Under the pieces are notes generated by a model that searched no databases, had not been told where the DNA came from, and saw only the letters and a list, made by a program, of their open reading frames with translations. 64,000 bases of DNA. It comes from Castor canadensis. Its lineage: Eukaryota > Chordata > Mammalia > Rodentia > Castoridae. The DNA is taken from positions 10,255,501 through 10,319,500 of the forward strand of contig NC_133397.1 of assembly GCF_047511655.1 (NCBI RefSeq), in the 5' to 3' direction. This document shows, in pieces, positions 9,401-23,425 of this stretch. Made by a program: the position numbers and the translations under genes. Every line of letters begins with the position of its first letter. Within the stretch, counting starts at the first letter, position 1.

Positions 9401-11479
9401 TGCCTTCCAGTTCCTTTGCCATCAAGCTCAGTGGCCTGTGATATTTTCAATATATTGCTTATAGAAATCCAGTGGCATCAAATGAGCTAGATATAGTGAT
9501 GTGTGTCTATGTGTTTTGTAAATCTCCATGGTTTGAACTAATTGGGAACTTAATGCCTGGCAAGCATTTGGGGATTAGCAAGGGAAAAGGGCCTGTTGTT
9601 ACTTAGGCCAAATGGAATAATTTCATGGGTGTTTATAATCCAGCTGCGTATACAACGTGCAAAGGGCTTCTGGGCTTCCTGGATCTACAGAAGTTTGTTA
9701 TTTTTCCATATTTTTACCCACAGAGGGATCCTTGGCAACTGTGGCAGCTAATGTCCTGGCCTTTGATCGTGATGCTTTGGTTTTATTAACAAAGCAAAGG
9801 GGGAGCTCTCCTAAGATTAGTGTGGGAGGCACTTACCTTTACTCTTCTGCAGTTCAGGTGCTTCTGCCCTTGTGTCCTGAAAACTCAGGTCCTTACCCTG
9901 GTTTTGTCTTGAGTAATGTTGCTCCCACCCCAGCCTGGCCTCACCTTTCTCATCCCTATGTGGCCATGGCTCCATTACATTGGCTCCAAGTTCTTTTCTT
10001 TTCCTTATAATATTCGGGTCTATGTTCTTTGAATGTCAGCAGAATGCTGACAAAGGTATTCTCCTTGCCCTTCTGTGTTCCACTTTTCTTCGAAATTTAA
10101 TAACTTCACCTTCAAAAATAAGAGGTAATATTTTGTTGACTACTGGCTCTACGATTATAGTTTAGCTTATTTTATCCTCTCTACAGTTGGAGAGGAGAGG
10201 GCTGGCATGTGCATTTGCTAGCCAAAAGCAGAGTGGTGAAATCTCAGTTACTCCAAGAAAGGAAAGGAAGGTAAGATTCCCTGCTAGTCAGCTCAGCTCT
10301 CAAGAAATTCATTCACCTGCCAGAGGGTGTGAGCAGCCCAGTGCCCTGGTCTCTCCCACAGGGTCCTGCCTGTTGAAACATCTCCAAGCGTCAGCCACTG
10401 CCAGGGTGGCATGTTTGGGGATAGCACCCCATAGCGAGTGTCTCTTTGTGAAGTGAGTGTGAGTAGTTTGGATGTCTCAGGTCCCCATGCAACCATTTGG
10501 CTCTGCAGTGCTTTTTCTTTTTGCCTCACACCATGTTGAGGTCTCAGGGGACTTCATTCCAGAATAGGACAAGTGTCTATCTGGGAAGCTCTGCGAAGGT
10601 CAATTCTGTGTTCAGCATTTACAATAGTCTAAATGCTCTCATCAGTAACTTATAGGAACTTTTTATTTTCTCACCCAACTATTAAGTTTTTGTGAAAGGG
10701 CAGTAGTACCTACTAGCTGTTTTTATTGTTTTGTTTAATAATGTTCAGTACAAAATGTAAAACTTCTGGTTTGTTGCTGAAACATATTTCTCCCTCTCTG
10801 TCTCCTGGCTATGTCAAGTTTCACAGCAAAATCTCTTGCTATTTGACCCGTGGAGTGGCTAGCATGCAACAGGTAGCCAGCATTTCCTGAGGGGATAGAG
10901 TGTGAAGCCAGGGGTAGAGGTCCTCAGATCTCATTGGGTCTGGGTGCTGGTTGCTTTTACCTCCCATCCCAACTGTGGCATGTTCTTCCTGCTGTTCTGA
11001 CAACATCAAAAGCATGGGGAACAATGGCTGAAATCTGAAAGAGTTTTGAAAACTGTTTTCCTATCCTTCTTAAAAATGAAAAATGCACTGCAGCCTCTTG
11101 GAAGTTTGTGCTTCATTAAGCTCTGGGAGACCAGACACCTCACTTTCACATCAGTCTTCTTTTAAGGGTGTGCTTCCTGTTCTTCCCGATCTTGAGAGTG
11201 ATGGAAGGTAAGGTGAAGGCATTGACTGAGCCTCACTGGGTGCAGAGCAAGACTGCCTATGAGCTGATTCCATATACATAGACTCCAGTGGCACCATCTC
11301 ATACTGCACAGAGGGAACTGTCAGAGCTCTGAGTTCAATTTCCCAGCTAGATTTGCAAACATTATACTCAGGTGACACCCAAGATCATGTTCACACCCAA
11401 TGCCAGTGTGCCTTCTACAGCTGTGCTGAATCAGCAACATACAGCTCAGATTCTCCTTTACTTTGATTAAGGTTTTAGA

Positions 11480-11660
11480 TTTAGATTCTGGCTCCACCAT
11501 TTGTTAGCTACCTGTTCTTGGATAAGTCATTTAATGTTTCTGAGCTGCAGTGTCCTCAAGGTTGAAATATTCATAGCATCCCTGGAAGGTCATGTGAACA
11601 TTAACAGTTGATTCTGTGATTCACGTGCAGATTCATGTGCAGAGCAGGTTGTCATTAAGT
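11480..11660 (+). repeat. MIR-like fragment
   Basis: ATTCTGGCTCCACCATTTG, GATAAGTCATTTAATGTTTC and TGAGCTGCAGTGTCCTCA follow the MIR core order on the + strand. Confidence 0.65.
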
Positions 11661-12334
11661 GACAGCTGTGCCTGGAGTCATTGAAAAAAAAAAACAGTAC
11701 CATGATGAAGTCACTCTCTTTGGTAGGTTTTCCTATAAAGAGTGGAGCCCTTCGTATGTAGGGGTTCACATTTAGAGCACAGCCTCCTTTTTTTTGTTGT
11801 TAATGTTTAATGTTAGTCACTATATCAGTGCAAAAAGGGTGACTCTCAAGTCAAGTGCATCTGGTGTGAAACCTGAGGCACAGAAAGGCTAGAAGGTCGA
11901 GCAGATGTCTGCAGGCCCCTGGATGTTTCTGCAAGGTAGTCTCCCTTCCCTTCTTTAACACACTCCTCAATGGAAAAAAATCTCAGGACACATTGGCATT
12001 TTGAGGAAGTGAATCTTTAGTCACCATTGTGCTTGCCCTAGGCAAACCTTTTGCATCCAAAGTTCCTGCAGCAAATCTGCAATGGTCTGTGTGAGCAGCA
12101 GGGACCCTGCAGGAGGGGCCCTGAATCTGATAAGAAGGCACAAAATATGCCCATGTCCCCAAAGGGGTTTCCTGGTACCCTCTAGCTTCTCTTTCCATGC
12201 TGTGTTAGTGTGGTGATCTGCTATATCTGCCCCCAACAACAGGCAGTCATTCTGTTCATAGAGGACCTGTGTTTCGATTTGGGCCTCAAGGAACAGCCTG
12301 GCCTTAGGCGAAGGCCTGTTACTTTGCAGAGAGT

Positions 12335-12510
12335 GAGAATTGCTATCTGAATTCCGATCTCTGATCCTGCACTTGTTAGGAAATTTAACCTTGACAAGTT
12401 ACCCAACCTCCATGCCCAGATTGTCTCGTCTGCAAAGTGAAAATAGCAAGGCATGGAATTAAAGGTATTAGCACACGTAAACCCAATGCTTGGTGCACAT
12501 AATCAGCCTC
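12335..12510 (+). repeat. MIR-like fragment
   Basis: Contains a degraded MIR order: GATCCTGCACTTGTTAGG, TTGACAAGTTACCCAACCTC, CTGCAAAGTGAAAATAG and a tail like 'caatgcttggtgcacataat'. Confidence 0.55.
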
Positions 12511-14109
12511 CGGAAGTGGCAGCTCCTGCCAACCTTAGCCTCTTCCACACTCAGTGTCTTGAGCCCTTTATGCCAGGGCACCCTAGGCTGCCTAAGGAAA
12601 GCAGCGGAGCACTGTTCCTGCAGTCAATGACTCCAGCGTGGTGTTGACCAGCTGTATTTCTCTCCTGGGACAAGGCTTGTTGCCACCCCCCTGCTCTACT
12701 CCCAGTCTTAGATCAGTGTTGACATTTCCTTGCACAGAAATGCCTCATGTGAAGTGAGAAACACGCCTCTTTACATGTTTCTTCTTTGGTTGAAAGATCC
12801 TTATCTCTTAATGTGGCAGGTTTCATTTCCTCTTCTGAGTGGAAGCACAGCTTGCTTCTGCAGAATGGGAGCTGGGACCTGCTGCAGGAACTCCGAGGCC
12901 TGGGGTTTATGGTATAATAAGTACCTTCTGTGCCTCCTCATTCCTTTTCAGGTGTTGCTACCTGTGTTGGCTCTTTCTTTAGATCTTCACTTCCTCCTCT
13001 TCCATTGAAGTTTCAGTACCTAACAAAATAGTAGCTGACCAGACTCAGCTTTTCTTTCATTAATAGTGTTCATGTGTTTTTCAAGTTGTAGGTACTCTTT
13101 GTTTTAGTTAAGTACCTTACCTTTTTTTTATTTTTTTTGCTTTGGAGGAGACAGAACTCCTGAGAAATTTCCCTGTTTATGTAGACTGACTGTACTTTTG
13201 GCCTTGACAACCCTTGGGCAAGGTTTCCCCCTCCATGCTCCTTGGGGTGGGTCAGTGGCCCCTTCCCAGAGCAGCCCTTTGCCTGTGTGTCTCAGCTTCA
13301 ACTCTGTTTTGATGGTCTAATGGTCCATGGATACATCACTAGGCTGTCCATGTTCCCTGACCCTGCTGGCTTAGAAGTTTCCTGGGACAGAGGCAGTCTC
13401 ATTCACTCACTGCTACTAGAACATGGCAGGGGGCGGGGGCAGGAGGGTATTGTTATTTGTTGAATAAATGAAGATTTCCTTTTTTGAGTAGGAGCAGCGC
13501 AGATTGGATTCTAATGACAGGATGAGAGAGGCAGGGATAAATACAGATCATTTAAATGTAGGTTGTTGCCTGGAATGGGAGCCCAGGAAACTTACGAATC
13601 CCCATGGAGATACCTTTGCAAAGGAAGCTGTTTTCAAAGTTGCTCATCAAGTGAGAAATTAACCCATCACTGCCTTTTTGAGTTGATGATTTATGCCTAA
13701 GTGACATCTACTTAAGACTTTTTTAAGAGTTTAAGCCAAGCTGTAACTTTATTTAGGAAGGGCTTTGCTAATCACAGTGAGAGGGGACCAGTCTTCCCCA
13801 GCCAGGGCTCTGTGCTTAGAAGTAAGTGAAATCATGGCTAACCTTCAGCAGGATTTCTGACCCGGCTGTTTACTACTCAGACTTAGTCAATCAGCTGATT
13901 CGTTAGTCTGGAGCCCTGAGTAAACCAGAAGGGAACAGTGGTAAGATTTCTGATTCCTCTACTTAGCTCTATGACCCCAGCTTCTCTTCTCTGAAGGCAT
14001 TTGGAGATGAGTATGAAAGTGTCCAGCATTGCGACTGGTGCATTACAAGTTCTTAGAAATGTAACTGTCATTACTAATTTTGACCATTGTCTGGTGGTTT
14101 TGAAACTCA

Positions 14110-14250
14110 TAACCTAATAATTTATAGATGCATTTATTCATGCAAGGAGCATTTATTAAGCATCTTCTGTGTGCCAGGCACTATTCTAGACACTGGAGAC
14201 ACTGCAGTACTAAATGAGACAGAAAATGCTCTCACAGGACCTATAGGTCA
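14110..14250 (+). repeat. ancient mammalian repeat fragment (MIR/L2 class)
   Basis: GCATTTATTCATGCAAGGAG and CTGTGTGCCAGGCACTATTC, then 'agacactggagacactgcag', are diagnostic of a very common old repeat. A related piece lies near 15125-15260 (TTATTAAGCACTTCC). Confidence 0.55.
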
Positions 14251-14291
14251 GTGAAGTAATATCTAAGCCTACCTACAGACTCTACCTCCAG

Positions 14292-14346
14292 TATTTAAAT
14301 TAACCAATTAACTTCTTCTATTCCACTTCTCTATTTAAATTAACCA
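14292..14346 (+). repeat. 15-base direct repeat at 40-base spacing
   Basis: TATTTAAATTAACCA occurs at 14292-14306 and again at 14332-14346, separated by 25 bases that include TTCTTCTATTCC. This is a small AT-rich local duplication inside intron 2. Confidence 0.8.
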
Positions 14347-17169
14347 GTTTAAGCCCAATGAATAAGTTGTTCTTGTTATCATCAGTTTACAAATGTGGAA
14401 ATTGAGGGCCAGTGTCACTCAGCCAATTAACACTAGACCTGGGCTTTTTGTGCAGGATAGCTGGCTTCAGAGCCAAAGCTTTTAAACACCGGGTACAAAC
14501 CTCCAGGTGGACACCAGGTAAAATAGCTCTTTTGTCTAACGCTTAGAGGAAATTTTCTCACACAGATCGGCAACAAGTGTGCACCAGGTGGACTGGCTAG
14601 CTGGAGTCTTCATTAAACTTGGTACTCCATTTTCTGAGCAGTCACAACATATATGGACAGAGCTACAAGTAACCAGCTCCACAGACAGGACACCATTGAC
14701 AGGTGCCCTGTTTTTCTACTTTATAGGTTTTATTTTGTTTTTCAGAGAACTGTAAGATGGAGTCCATTTATCTTCCTGTTCCTCATGCCTTGCAGAGGAC
14801 TTAGCATTGTAGGTACTCAGTAAAAGAGTGGCAATTGATGAAACAGATGTATGAATACCTCCATACCCTAGAGCTGTGAATATTGTAAGAAAGATCCCTC
14901 ACTGTATTGGAGGTGGAAGACAGTGGGTTATAAACACATTGTAAATGTCCTTCCCCTAGGACTCTTAATATTTTGTCTAAGTGGTGGAATAGTCTTAACC
15001 TGCTTGAAATTTTTTGGGCTCTAGGCATTGCTGTTCTTAGATAGAATACAGATACAGATAGACTCTGAACCCTTAATAGAATGTTGGAGCTATAGAAGGG
15101 GCATCTTAGATACGGGAGTTATGCTATCTTGCAGATAATTATTAAGCACTTCCTATAGTGCTAGATGCTGGTGGTACAAGAATCAGTACAGGAGAGTCCA
15201 TGCTGGTGGTCGATGCAGTGGGACAGTTAAGTCACAATTCTAGTGGCAGAGAGGTGTGAAGAATGATATCTAACTTCATGGCGATGGGTACCTGCTCCAG
15301 TTTGGTCTGACCTTGTGGTGAAGGGGAAGGTCCAGAGTGAGCAAAGCCAAGAGGCAGAAAGGAGCCACCTTCCAGGAGAGAAGAACTACTGGAGGGTGAG
15401 CTGGGAGAGGCAGCAATGAGACCAAAAGGGCTAGGGCACTGGATATATTTTCCTGACCTTTGAACTTGACCTGAAGCCTTGGAAGAGTCAATGATGGGTT
15501 TTTCTAGAGGGCAGGGACAGGATTAGGTTGGTGATTCTGGAAGTATGTGTGAAGGATGGACCTGGGCTTGATTTGGGGGTGATACAGCTTGAAACGACCA
15601 TGGAAGTGGTCCTAAGAGGTGAAGTGGTTAGCAGGAGAGTGTAAATCATCCCTTTTGTGTTTACAGATGAAGAAATCTACTAGGAGGGGAAGGCCTTTAC
15701 CCAAGGTCCCAAACATGTCAGTAGCACAATCAAGAGCAGGACCAGAAGTTCTGGATCCCTGGACTTGTTTAGCATGTGCCTAAGCCATCTGGGGTGAGCC
15801 CTGGTTTTGGGCTGCCTGCCCAGGTAGAGCATCCTGGTCTGATCCAGTGAATGCAGGGACACATGTGCTCATGTCATTCCTTGAGGTTTGATCTCACCCC
15901 TTTTGGGCCTGGAGAGGAACTTTCCAGACCTTGAATTAGCCCAAGTAATGTAGCAGCAACACCCCTGGGTGCTCCTGCCAGCATTGAGCCTGGGAGGCTT
16001 TTCTGAGACGCCAGTCAATAGATCTAGGGGAGGAGGGATCCTTGGGGAGCTACTGGTCAGTGGAGGATTGATGAGCATTCTGATCAGCACAGTATTGTCT
16101 CCTTGCTTGGGTTTCCCCATCTGTTTCCATGGCAACAGGAGTCACTTGCGTGGGGTCTTCCTGGGGAACGAACAGGGGTGCCAGATGGAATGGCTATGCC
16201 TGTTGCTTCAGTGGCTGTGATGAGGCAGAAGAGCATCCATAACATTAGGGGCTCCATTGTGGTTGGTCCAGGGGTGTTGTAGCAAACACCTGAGTGTTTG
16301 ACTCAGGTTGGGTTTCTCATCCCGACGATGCTATTTCCTGGCAGGTCCTTCATCTCTCTGGGCTTCAAGGAAGGGTTTCTGCAGTGGTCTTTATATCAGA
16401 TCAGTGTGAAAACATACCCTGCCCAGGTTGTGCGGTTTTAAGGTGATGAGAGAATATTCCACCCTGTAGAACTGGCTATTTCTCTCCTCTGTTGGTGTCC
16501 CCCTCCTTACAGATGTCTCTTCCTCCATCTTGAAGGTTTTCCCTGACTGATTTACCTGTTGCCTCCCTGCTCCCTTGTAAGCCACTTGGCAGGAGTTGGG
16601 TGGGTTCTGTGAAATGCCCAGGACCTGGAGCAGAGTTGGCTGTCAGAGATAACTGTTGGGAAAATCTACATACACATGAAACCAAGGATTAAATGAGGGA
16701 CAGGTTGCTTGGCATAGTTTAGTGACTCGTTCAGTTTCAGTAGGGGCTGCTAAGTCTGTGGAATGCTTCCTATGGCAGGAAACAGTTCTTTTTCCGGGCA
16801 CCCTCTATCACTTGCCTTAGTGGGACTTTTGCCTGTACAGCTGTACTAGTCGCCAAGAGAACATTTTCAGTAATAGGCAGAGCAAGGTCAGACCTGGCTG
16901 CAAATGACCTTTTCCCTTGACCCTTAATTTGCCTGGATGCCGGGCCTAATGGCCTTCAATGACTTCTCTGGCTATCATTGACCTCAGGCCACTGGACTTC
17001 CTGTCCCTGCCAGGCCCACTTTGGCTGAACTCCCAGCTCAACCTGGCCCACCCTATCCTCCTCTCTTCCTGCCAAGAGTCCAGGGTAATGCATAAAGGTT
17101 TCAAAACAAAGTGTGGTTTGCTATGGAGGCCATTTTTTGCTACTGAGGATGGAGAAGATTAGCAGTAGC

Positions 17170-17330
17170 AACCTGGATCTGAATTGCTGCTCTGCCCTCA
17201 CTTGACTTACAGCCTTGGTCAAGTCACATCTGCTTTCTGTACCTCAGCTTTCTTCATATAGTAAGTGGGCAGGTCCAGCCAGCTCTGTCTGTATCAAGGG
17301 TTATAGCAAGTAGTTACTGTATGTAACAGT
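17170..17330 (+). repeat. MIR-like fragment
   Basis: GGATCTGAATTGCTGCTCTG, CTTGGTCAAGTCACATC and GTACCTCAGCTTTCTTCAT match the MIR core order. Confidence 0.6.
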
Positions 17331-18839
17331 TTCTTCTGTGATCTGGTGCTGAGTCAACCTGGCTTCAGGTGTCTCCATCTACTCAGGATCACCCTTGGAA
17401 AGTCTCTATCTTTGACACTAAGTAGTCCTCTGATCGTCAAGCCAGGATGTATTTGGAGAAGACAATTATGTTAGAATTCTACTGACATCAGTTTAGATCT
17501 CAGCATCTTCAGTTGGCCTATGTATAGCTTAGGATGTTTTACTCTTCTGTACGTTGGCTTCCTTATTTGTTAGGAAGTATGCATATATCCTCATCTTTAT
17601 CTTTCACTTTTGATTTGAGAACTAAAAATGTAGGCTGTAAAAATCCTAGCATGCAGTAAATTCTTAATACATTCTTGCTGCCGTTGGTAGTAGAATCTTG
17701 ATCATGGTAATTAAGATGCTATATAGGAATGAAAGGAAAATAAAACCAGGAATTTTGAACATAGAAGAGTCCTTTTCATGCCCTGGAACTATTTGTTCTG
17801 GTTTTAGGGAAGGGAGACTAATCACATTGCTGGTTGGACACAGTGACTCTGGAAGCTTGTAAGCCTGTCCTGGGAATAGGTGAGGGGATTGGTGCTTTGA
17901 GGGTGACCCTTGCTGCTCCCCCAGAAGCCTGGAGAGGAACCACATTCTGCTGGTTCTAGCTTCCTCACCTGGCATTAGGATCTGTGACACAAGATCTGGC
18001 GTCAGGCTGCCTGCCATTGAGTACACAGGCTGCCCACATGTGAGCCGTGTTCATTCAGCAGGCTGAAAGCAAAGCAGGCTGTTCCCTTCTCATGCCAGGG
18101 ACAGACTGCAGAAGGCATGCAGGGATTTGGCTTCTCTGGCCAAATGCAGCCTGCTTCGGGCTCCTGCCTCATGCGGAGATGTCTCTGCTAGAGAAGATAA
18201 CCACTGCCATTTACAGCTTTTCAGTTTCCACAGTCCCTGCCCTCTCCCCCCATGTCACTTTTGGGAATCTTCTTCATAGACCATCTCTAGTTTCACCCTG
18301 TCCTCAGAGCACATCCTGATAAGCTCAGTCAGGAACTGGATGAGATGCAGGGCTTAGCCAAGATTGTCTCAGGCCAGGAAGGAGCATGGTCACAGCATTT
18401 GAGTACTTCCACTTGCCTGGGGCTCCCATTTGATGTTCCATCTCTGCCTTCCGTGCCAGGCTCTAGGGTTGAGGATGGGGGCATCATTTTAATAATAGGA
18501 ACCATATAGTTGCCACCATTTTCTCACATGTTATGCTAGGCTCTCACAGAACTCATTCTTGCATTCTCTGATTCAATCCTCACAAAAACTGAGAGGATGG
18601 GTGTTGCTTTACTTATATGGATTTGTCCCTAGTGCCTAGTTTGGGAGCTGAAATGGAATAAAGACTCCACGAATGTCTTTTGAATGCCTGAGTGATTAGT
18701 GAGACATTTGAATGACTAGGTCCACAGATGCTTCTGTTGATTTTTATGGAAATTGATTCCTTTGCCTGGGAAATGCATCATCCCCAGACTGTTGAGGGGA
18801 CAGCAGAAGTTGTAAAACTGTTCATTTCTGTCTGTGACG

Positions 18840-19000
18840 GTGCCTTGCTCTGCCTGCCCCATGCAGTCCTATGAGTAGTGACAGCAGCCCTGTCTCCCAG
18901 GGGAGGGAGCCAAGGCTCAGAGGTCTTCAGCAGCTGCCCAACAGTTACACAGCAAGTCCTCAGGCACTAGAACTGGAAGCCTTGCTGCCTGCCTGACTTC
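18840..19000 (+). repeat. ancient mammalian repeat fragment (MIR/L2 class)
   Basis: GGAGCCAAGGCTCAGAGG, CAGTTACACAGCAAG and 'actagaactggaagcc' resemble the part of an old repeat normally reading 'gaggcacagagaggt...tcacacagcaag'. Low specificity. Confidence 0.4.
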
Positions 19001-21324
19001 CTTCTGCTCCCTGACATGGTGTGTATCCTTGTAGGCCAGCGTTTAGAGATGGAATCCAGACCCACTGCCTCGACCCTTCCTTACGGGTGATATAAACAAG
19101 TTCAGGATGTTCCGAGGAGGCAGGGTCAAAGGATAGCCTGCAAGGACTGCATTTCCTTCCCTTCCTTTCTGCAGACTTCTCTTTCCTGCTCTGCCCTGTC
19201 TGCGATGCAGATGCTCCTGCAAGGGACTCGCTCCTGCCTCAAGCTGGTTCGATCTGGCCAGGGTACATAGGTGCTGCCCATTTGGATAGAGCCTTATCCA
19301 CTGAGTAACCTGGGTGTCATTTGCACACGTACTGCATGGGCAGGTAGGGGCCAGCCTGAGAAGGGTGAGCACCCAATTTTTGTTATTCTTGCCTGCTATA
19401 CCAGTTTCCTCTTCTGCCTCTCTGGGCCTCACGCTTCTGGTCCACCTGGAGGACTCCAATGCCTGTCTTAGAAAATTATCTCATATATCATATGTAAATG
19501 CCTGGCACGCCTCAGGTATATAGACGATGTTTGACACTTGGTACTTTGTAATTTTTAACTTGAACTTGGGGCTGTTTTTTCAGCACACGCTTTGCCCTCA
19601 AGCTGCCCTGACCCCTGTAGCTGCTCTGTTGCAGTCCATGCGGAACCCAATGAAACAAGGCCACCCAGCTCCCCATCACTGCAATCCCCACCTCTCCACA
19701 GAAGGAGAGTAAAGTGTCTGTAGATCAGCCCAAGGACAGCTGAGCATTAGCAGCATGGGGCATTGTCTTCTTTCTCCATTCTTGAATTCATTTGATATTT
19801 GCACAGTCTAAGCCCTTGTCTTGAGCTAAGGAGGAGGCAGACTCCACTTGGGAAACATTAATTGACAAGATGGGGTCCTTGGCTAAGTCCTAAATTCCTC
19901 ATTTGTGATGTAGAGAGGGCCTCTGGTATGAGGGGTCAGGAGCTTTGCATGGAGTTGCATCTACAGTTAAGACCCAGAGGAAGTAGGTTGCAAATTTGGC
20001 TTAGCATAAATAGCTGAAGGTGGAGTCTTTGTCCCTGACAAAACCAGGGAGAGTTCCAGTCCTTGAAACCTTACCCATTTCCCCTCACCCAACAGGTAAC
20101 TGGGTATCCTTCTTAATCTCCCTCTCGACTTTCATGCGACCTTGGCCAGGTAGGCAGAGCAGAGGCTGTTGATCCTCTCGAGGTCAGAACACCAACGCTC
20201 CAAGACTTACCATATGCCTGTCCCTTTAACTGTTGCGTGAGCATCTGCTCGATGCCAGGTGTGTGTCTAGGTGTCACAGGTCTAGCATTGACACATGTGT
20301 TGCTCACTGCATCCATAGTGAATTCAGCCATGTGCTTATGAGCTCCTGGAAGTGAGAAAGAAGGGATTCCCAGAAATGACCACAGAATCATTTACAGAGC
20401 ACTGAGTGCAAATCTGTGTCAACAGCAATGAGCATCATTGTAGGGGCAGATGATGGGTGGGGTACTGCTTTACGTGGGGTGCACAGGCAAGGCCTCCTAC
20501 ATGATGCTTGTGAACTGTGTATAGATGGGAAAGAACACTTTGAGCATTGGGACAGCACAGGCAAAAGCCACTAGAGGGACTGCAGCCAAATAGTGCCCTT
20601 TGAGGAGCAGCAAATGGACTAATATGGAGATAGTGAAGGGACATAAATGGGGGTCATATGAGGATATTGATTTCCATGTGAATGAGCTGACACACCTGGA
20701 GGGTTTTGGCAGAGGAACCCGACCCCAAGCCTGAATATATTGGTTATAGGACTTGGGATTGTTCCATGAACAACCTTGTCACACAGGTGGGGCACTTAGG
20801 ACTTCTATTTCTTTCATGGTTATAGTCCTTCCCATAGCTATTCTGCTGCTAAGGCAGAGAGATTGGGGTGAAGAGTTTGGTGTGAGCCAGGCAAGAGCTG
20901 AAGGGTGAGGCAGGGGAGGGAAGCTGATAAGAGAACCCCCTTGGGCCTGAAGTACACAATCCCCTCCCTCTCTTTCTCCTTCTCTCAACCCTTGGCTTTT
21001 ACCCACTTCCCTCCATCCATCTTGGAACATCTGGTGAGGCTGGTGGATCAGTGCTGCTGCCACTTTAGATTAGAAGCTGGAGGAAGAAAGATTTGTTTTT
21101 AATCAGCTCAATTCCAGATTAACACAGTAGATGCTTCCTGTTTTTGTAGAGCATTAGCTGTGGAGGACAGGAGAAGAACATGGATACTGTGGATGATAAT
21201 AGAATATGGGTGAGCAAACAGAAAAGAAAAAGACATATTGCTGTATGTTACAGAATCCCAGAATGTTAAACCTGGCAGAGACACTTAAGACCGCCCTGTC
21301 CAAATGGCTCCATGACCACGTGGA

Positions 21325-21410
21325 TGTATATCAAGCTAGTTCACTAACTGTACACTTAAAAATGGTTAACGATGCTAAATTATACTTGATACATATTTTA
21401 TCATGTTGAC
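21325..21410 (+). repeat. possible LINE-1 3'-end fragment
   Basis: GTACACTTAAAAATGGTTAA followed by 'gatgctaaattatac' and 'tttatcatg' resembles the 3' terminus of old mammalian L1 elements. It is short and degraded. Confidence 0.4.
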
Positions 21411-23116
21411 TAAGACATGAAAACTGTCTTCTCGGGTCTCCTCTTTAAGATTGAAAAGCAGAGGTTGAGTGACTTATTAGCCGCCTGGAAGCCCTCCTCC
21501 CATCTCCTTGCCTGGCACTATTTACTGTGACCACAGATGCCTCTCCCTCGTCAGTGGAAATGAGTCTAGGCAAACAGCCACTCCTGATTCTTGGAGTTCC
21601 TAAAATCCACCTGTGATGTCTTAGAAGCAGTGCAGCATTTCACAAAGCTTTTGCCAGAGAGTCCCAGCAATCCTGCTTTGAGTGCTTTTCCTCCCTTCTA
21701 GGACTGTTAGTGGATGTTCAGATCACTTTGTAAGGCTGAGACCTGTAGGCAAAAGGGGAAGAGAACCAGCAGAACATGCACTTGGTCTCCAGCTCTGACT
21801 GGGGACCACCATGATTGTCCCCATGCTCTTTCTTGCTGTACTAATCGAGCTCCATAACACAGGGTAGAGGCCTACATGCGATGTGTGCTTCTGAGATGAA
21901 GGGACTGGTGATGTAAATGTTGGGGGGCCTTATAGCTCTCTCTAGAGGGTTCCTTATTACCTCCTCCCTACCCCGTGCCATCTTTGTAACAGGCTTTTGT
22001 GGATGTGGTGGGTTGCAGTTAACAAAGTTTGTGTGGCTTGAGAACCAGCAACTGTGTAGGGCAGTACTCCAGCAGGAAGATGAAGGAAGGATTTCAGTTT
22101 TGGGTACTGGAAGTTTAACTTAGTAATATTTAACTTTATTCCCAAAGAACTATATGACAGGAAAGCAGGAATCCTCAGGAGGCACTCAGGCCAAGGAGAG
22201 AAGCCTGGGCTGAGAGCTGGGATGCTGGTTGAGGATAATCCTGTTACTTTCAAGTTCAAGTGGAGCCTTGCACAAGCCATTCACCATTCTGGTCCTCAAC
22301 TTCTAATGCAGTAAATTAGATATGATGAATGTTAAGAGGTCAACTTATTTCCAAAGGTATTTAGTGAACACAGCTTTATTTATTTTATAATCAGTGGTGA
22401 CCCAGTCTTGCTGGGTGCCAGGGTCTGGGAGTTCAATGTAGGATTTGTCCGCCTCTTTTCCCCAGCGCTTCCAGAGACATCCCCATTCCAGGGGTTGACC
22501 CCAGTAGTTCGTAAATGGCAGGAAGACAGTTGGAGATAGGGTGACTAGTTTGAGAAGGACATTGGGATCATGCCGCTGCTGTCAGGTACTTACCCTTCGC
22601 CCCTCACATACTTGAGGAATCAGAGTCACAGATGGGTGGCACAGGCAGGTGTGCAAGCTTCAGCCACATGATTAGAGGCAGGGCAATCACCAGCCCTTGG
22701 GATTGTGACAGGGAGGACAGGTGACAACTTAAGCAGGAAATCCTTGAAAGATAGACTTGGTAAAAGGGTGTCAGCCTCAGAAAAACTAGGAGGTAGGGAG
22801 CTAGCTCCTGCTGGGACCTTCATTGCCAATGCTTGTGTCCAAAAGTGAAGCGGCTGGCACCCAGCAACAGGGTTGGCCTAGGAGCAGCTTATGGGGTCAC
22901 ATCCTCTCTATTTCCCAGCCTAAAGACTTTGGGAATGTTACTCAATTCACTGAGCCTTGTTATCCTAACATAAAATAGAACAGTAAAGTCCTACATGCCT
23001 AACAAAAACCACTGGTGAGGCCCAAATGCAGCGAGGTCAGGTGGGTGGTCTTCTGTCACCAAGAAGTGGTAGAGCTACTCATATGTGCTTCTCAATTGGT
23101 TAGATCTTAGTTCAAG

Positions 23117-23425
23117 GATAGACACAGTGGCTCATGCCTTTGTAATCCCAGCTGACAGGCAGATGGGGAGGATCAAGGTTCCAGACGAGCCTGGGCAAAA
23201 AGTTAGGAAGCCCCCATCTGAACAAATGATCTGGGTGAGGTGGGATGCATCTGTCACCCCAGCTATGTGGGAAGTGTAGGTAGGAGAATCAGTCTGAGGA
23301 CGGCCCCAGAAAAAAAAAAACATGAGACCCTATTCTGGAAAATAAATGAAGAGGCTGGGGGCATGTTTCATGTGACAAGTATAAGGCTTTGAGGTCGTAC
23401 ACCAGTACTGCCAATAAATAAATGA
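23117..23425 (+). mobile_element. composite SINE: two 7SL-derived units plus ID-like unit
   Basis: Three parts read in order. A first Alu/B1-like unit (GTGGCTCATGCC, GTAATCCCAGCT) is followed by a second one (GTCACCCCAGCTATGTGGG, then an A-run and GAGACCCTATTCTGG), then an ID/tRNA-like unit (GAGGCTGGGGGCATG to CCAGTACTGCC) and an AATAAATAAAT tail. A 13-base direct repeat, ATCTTAGTTCAAG (23104-23116) and ATCTGAGTTCAAG (23426-23438), flanks it with one mismatch and is the target-site duplication. It lies 350 bases before exon 3. Confidence 0.85.

Noticed and set aside
9657..10010. 117-residue + strand frame in intron 2
   Set aside because: No recognisable domain, begins and ends in unremarkable intron sequence and lacks exon-like splice borders.
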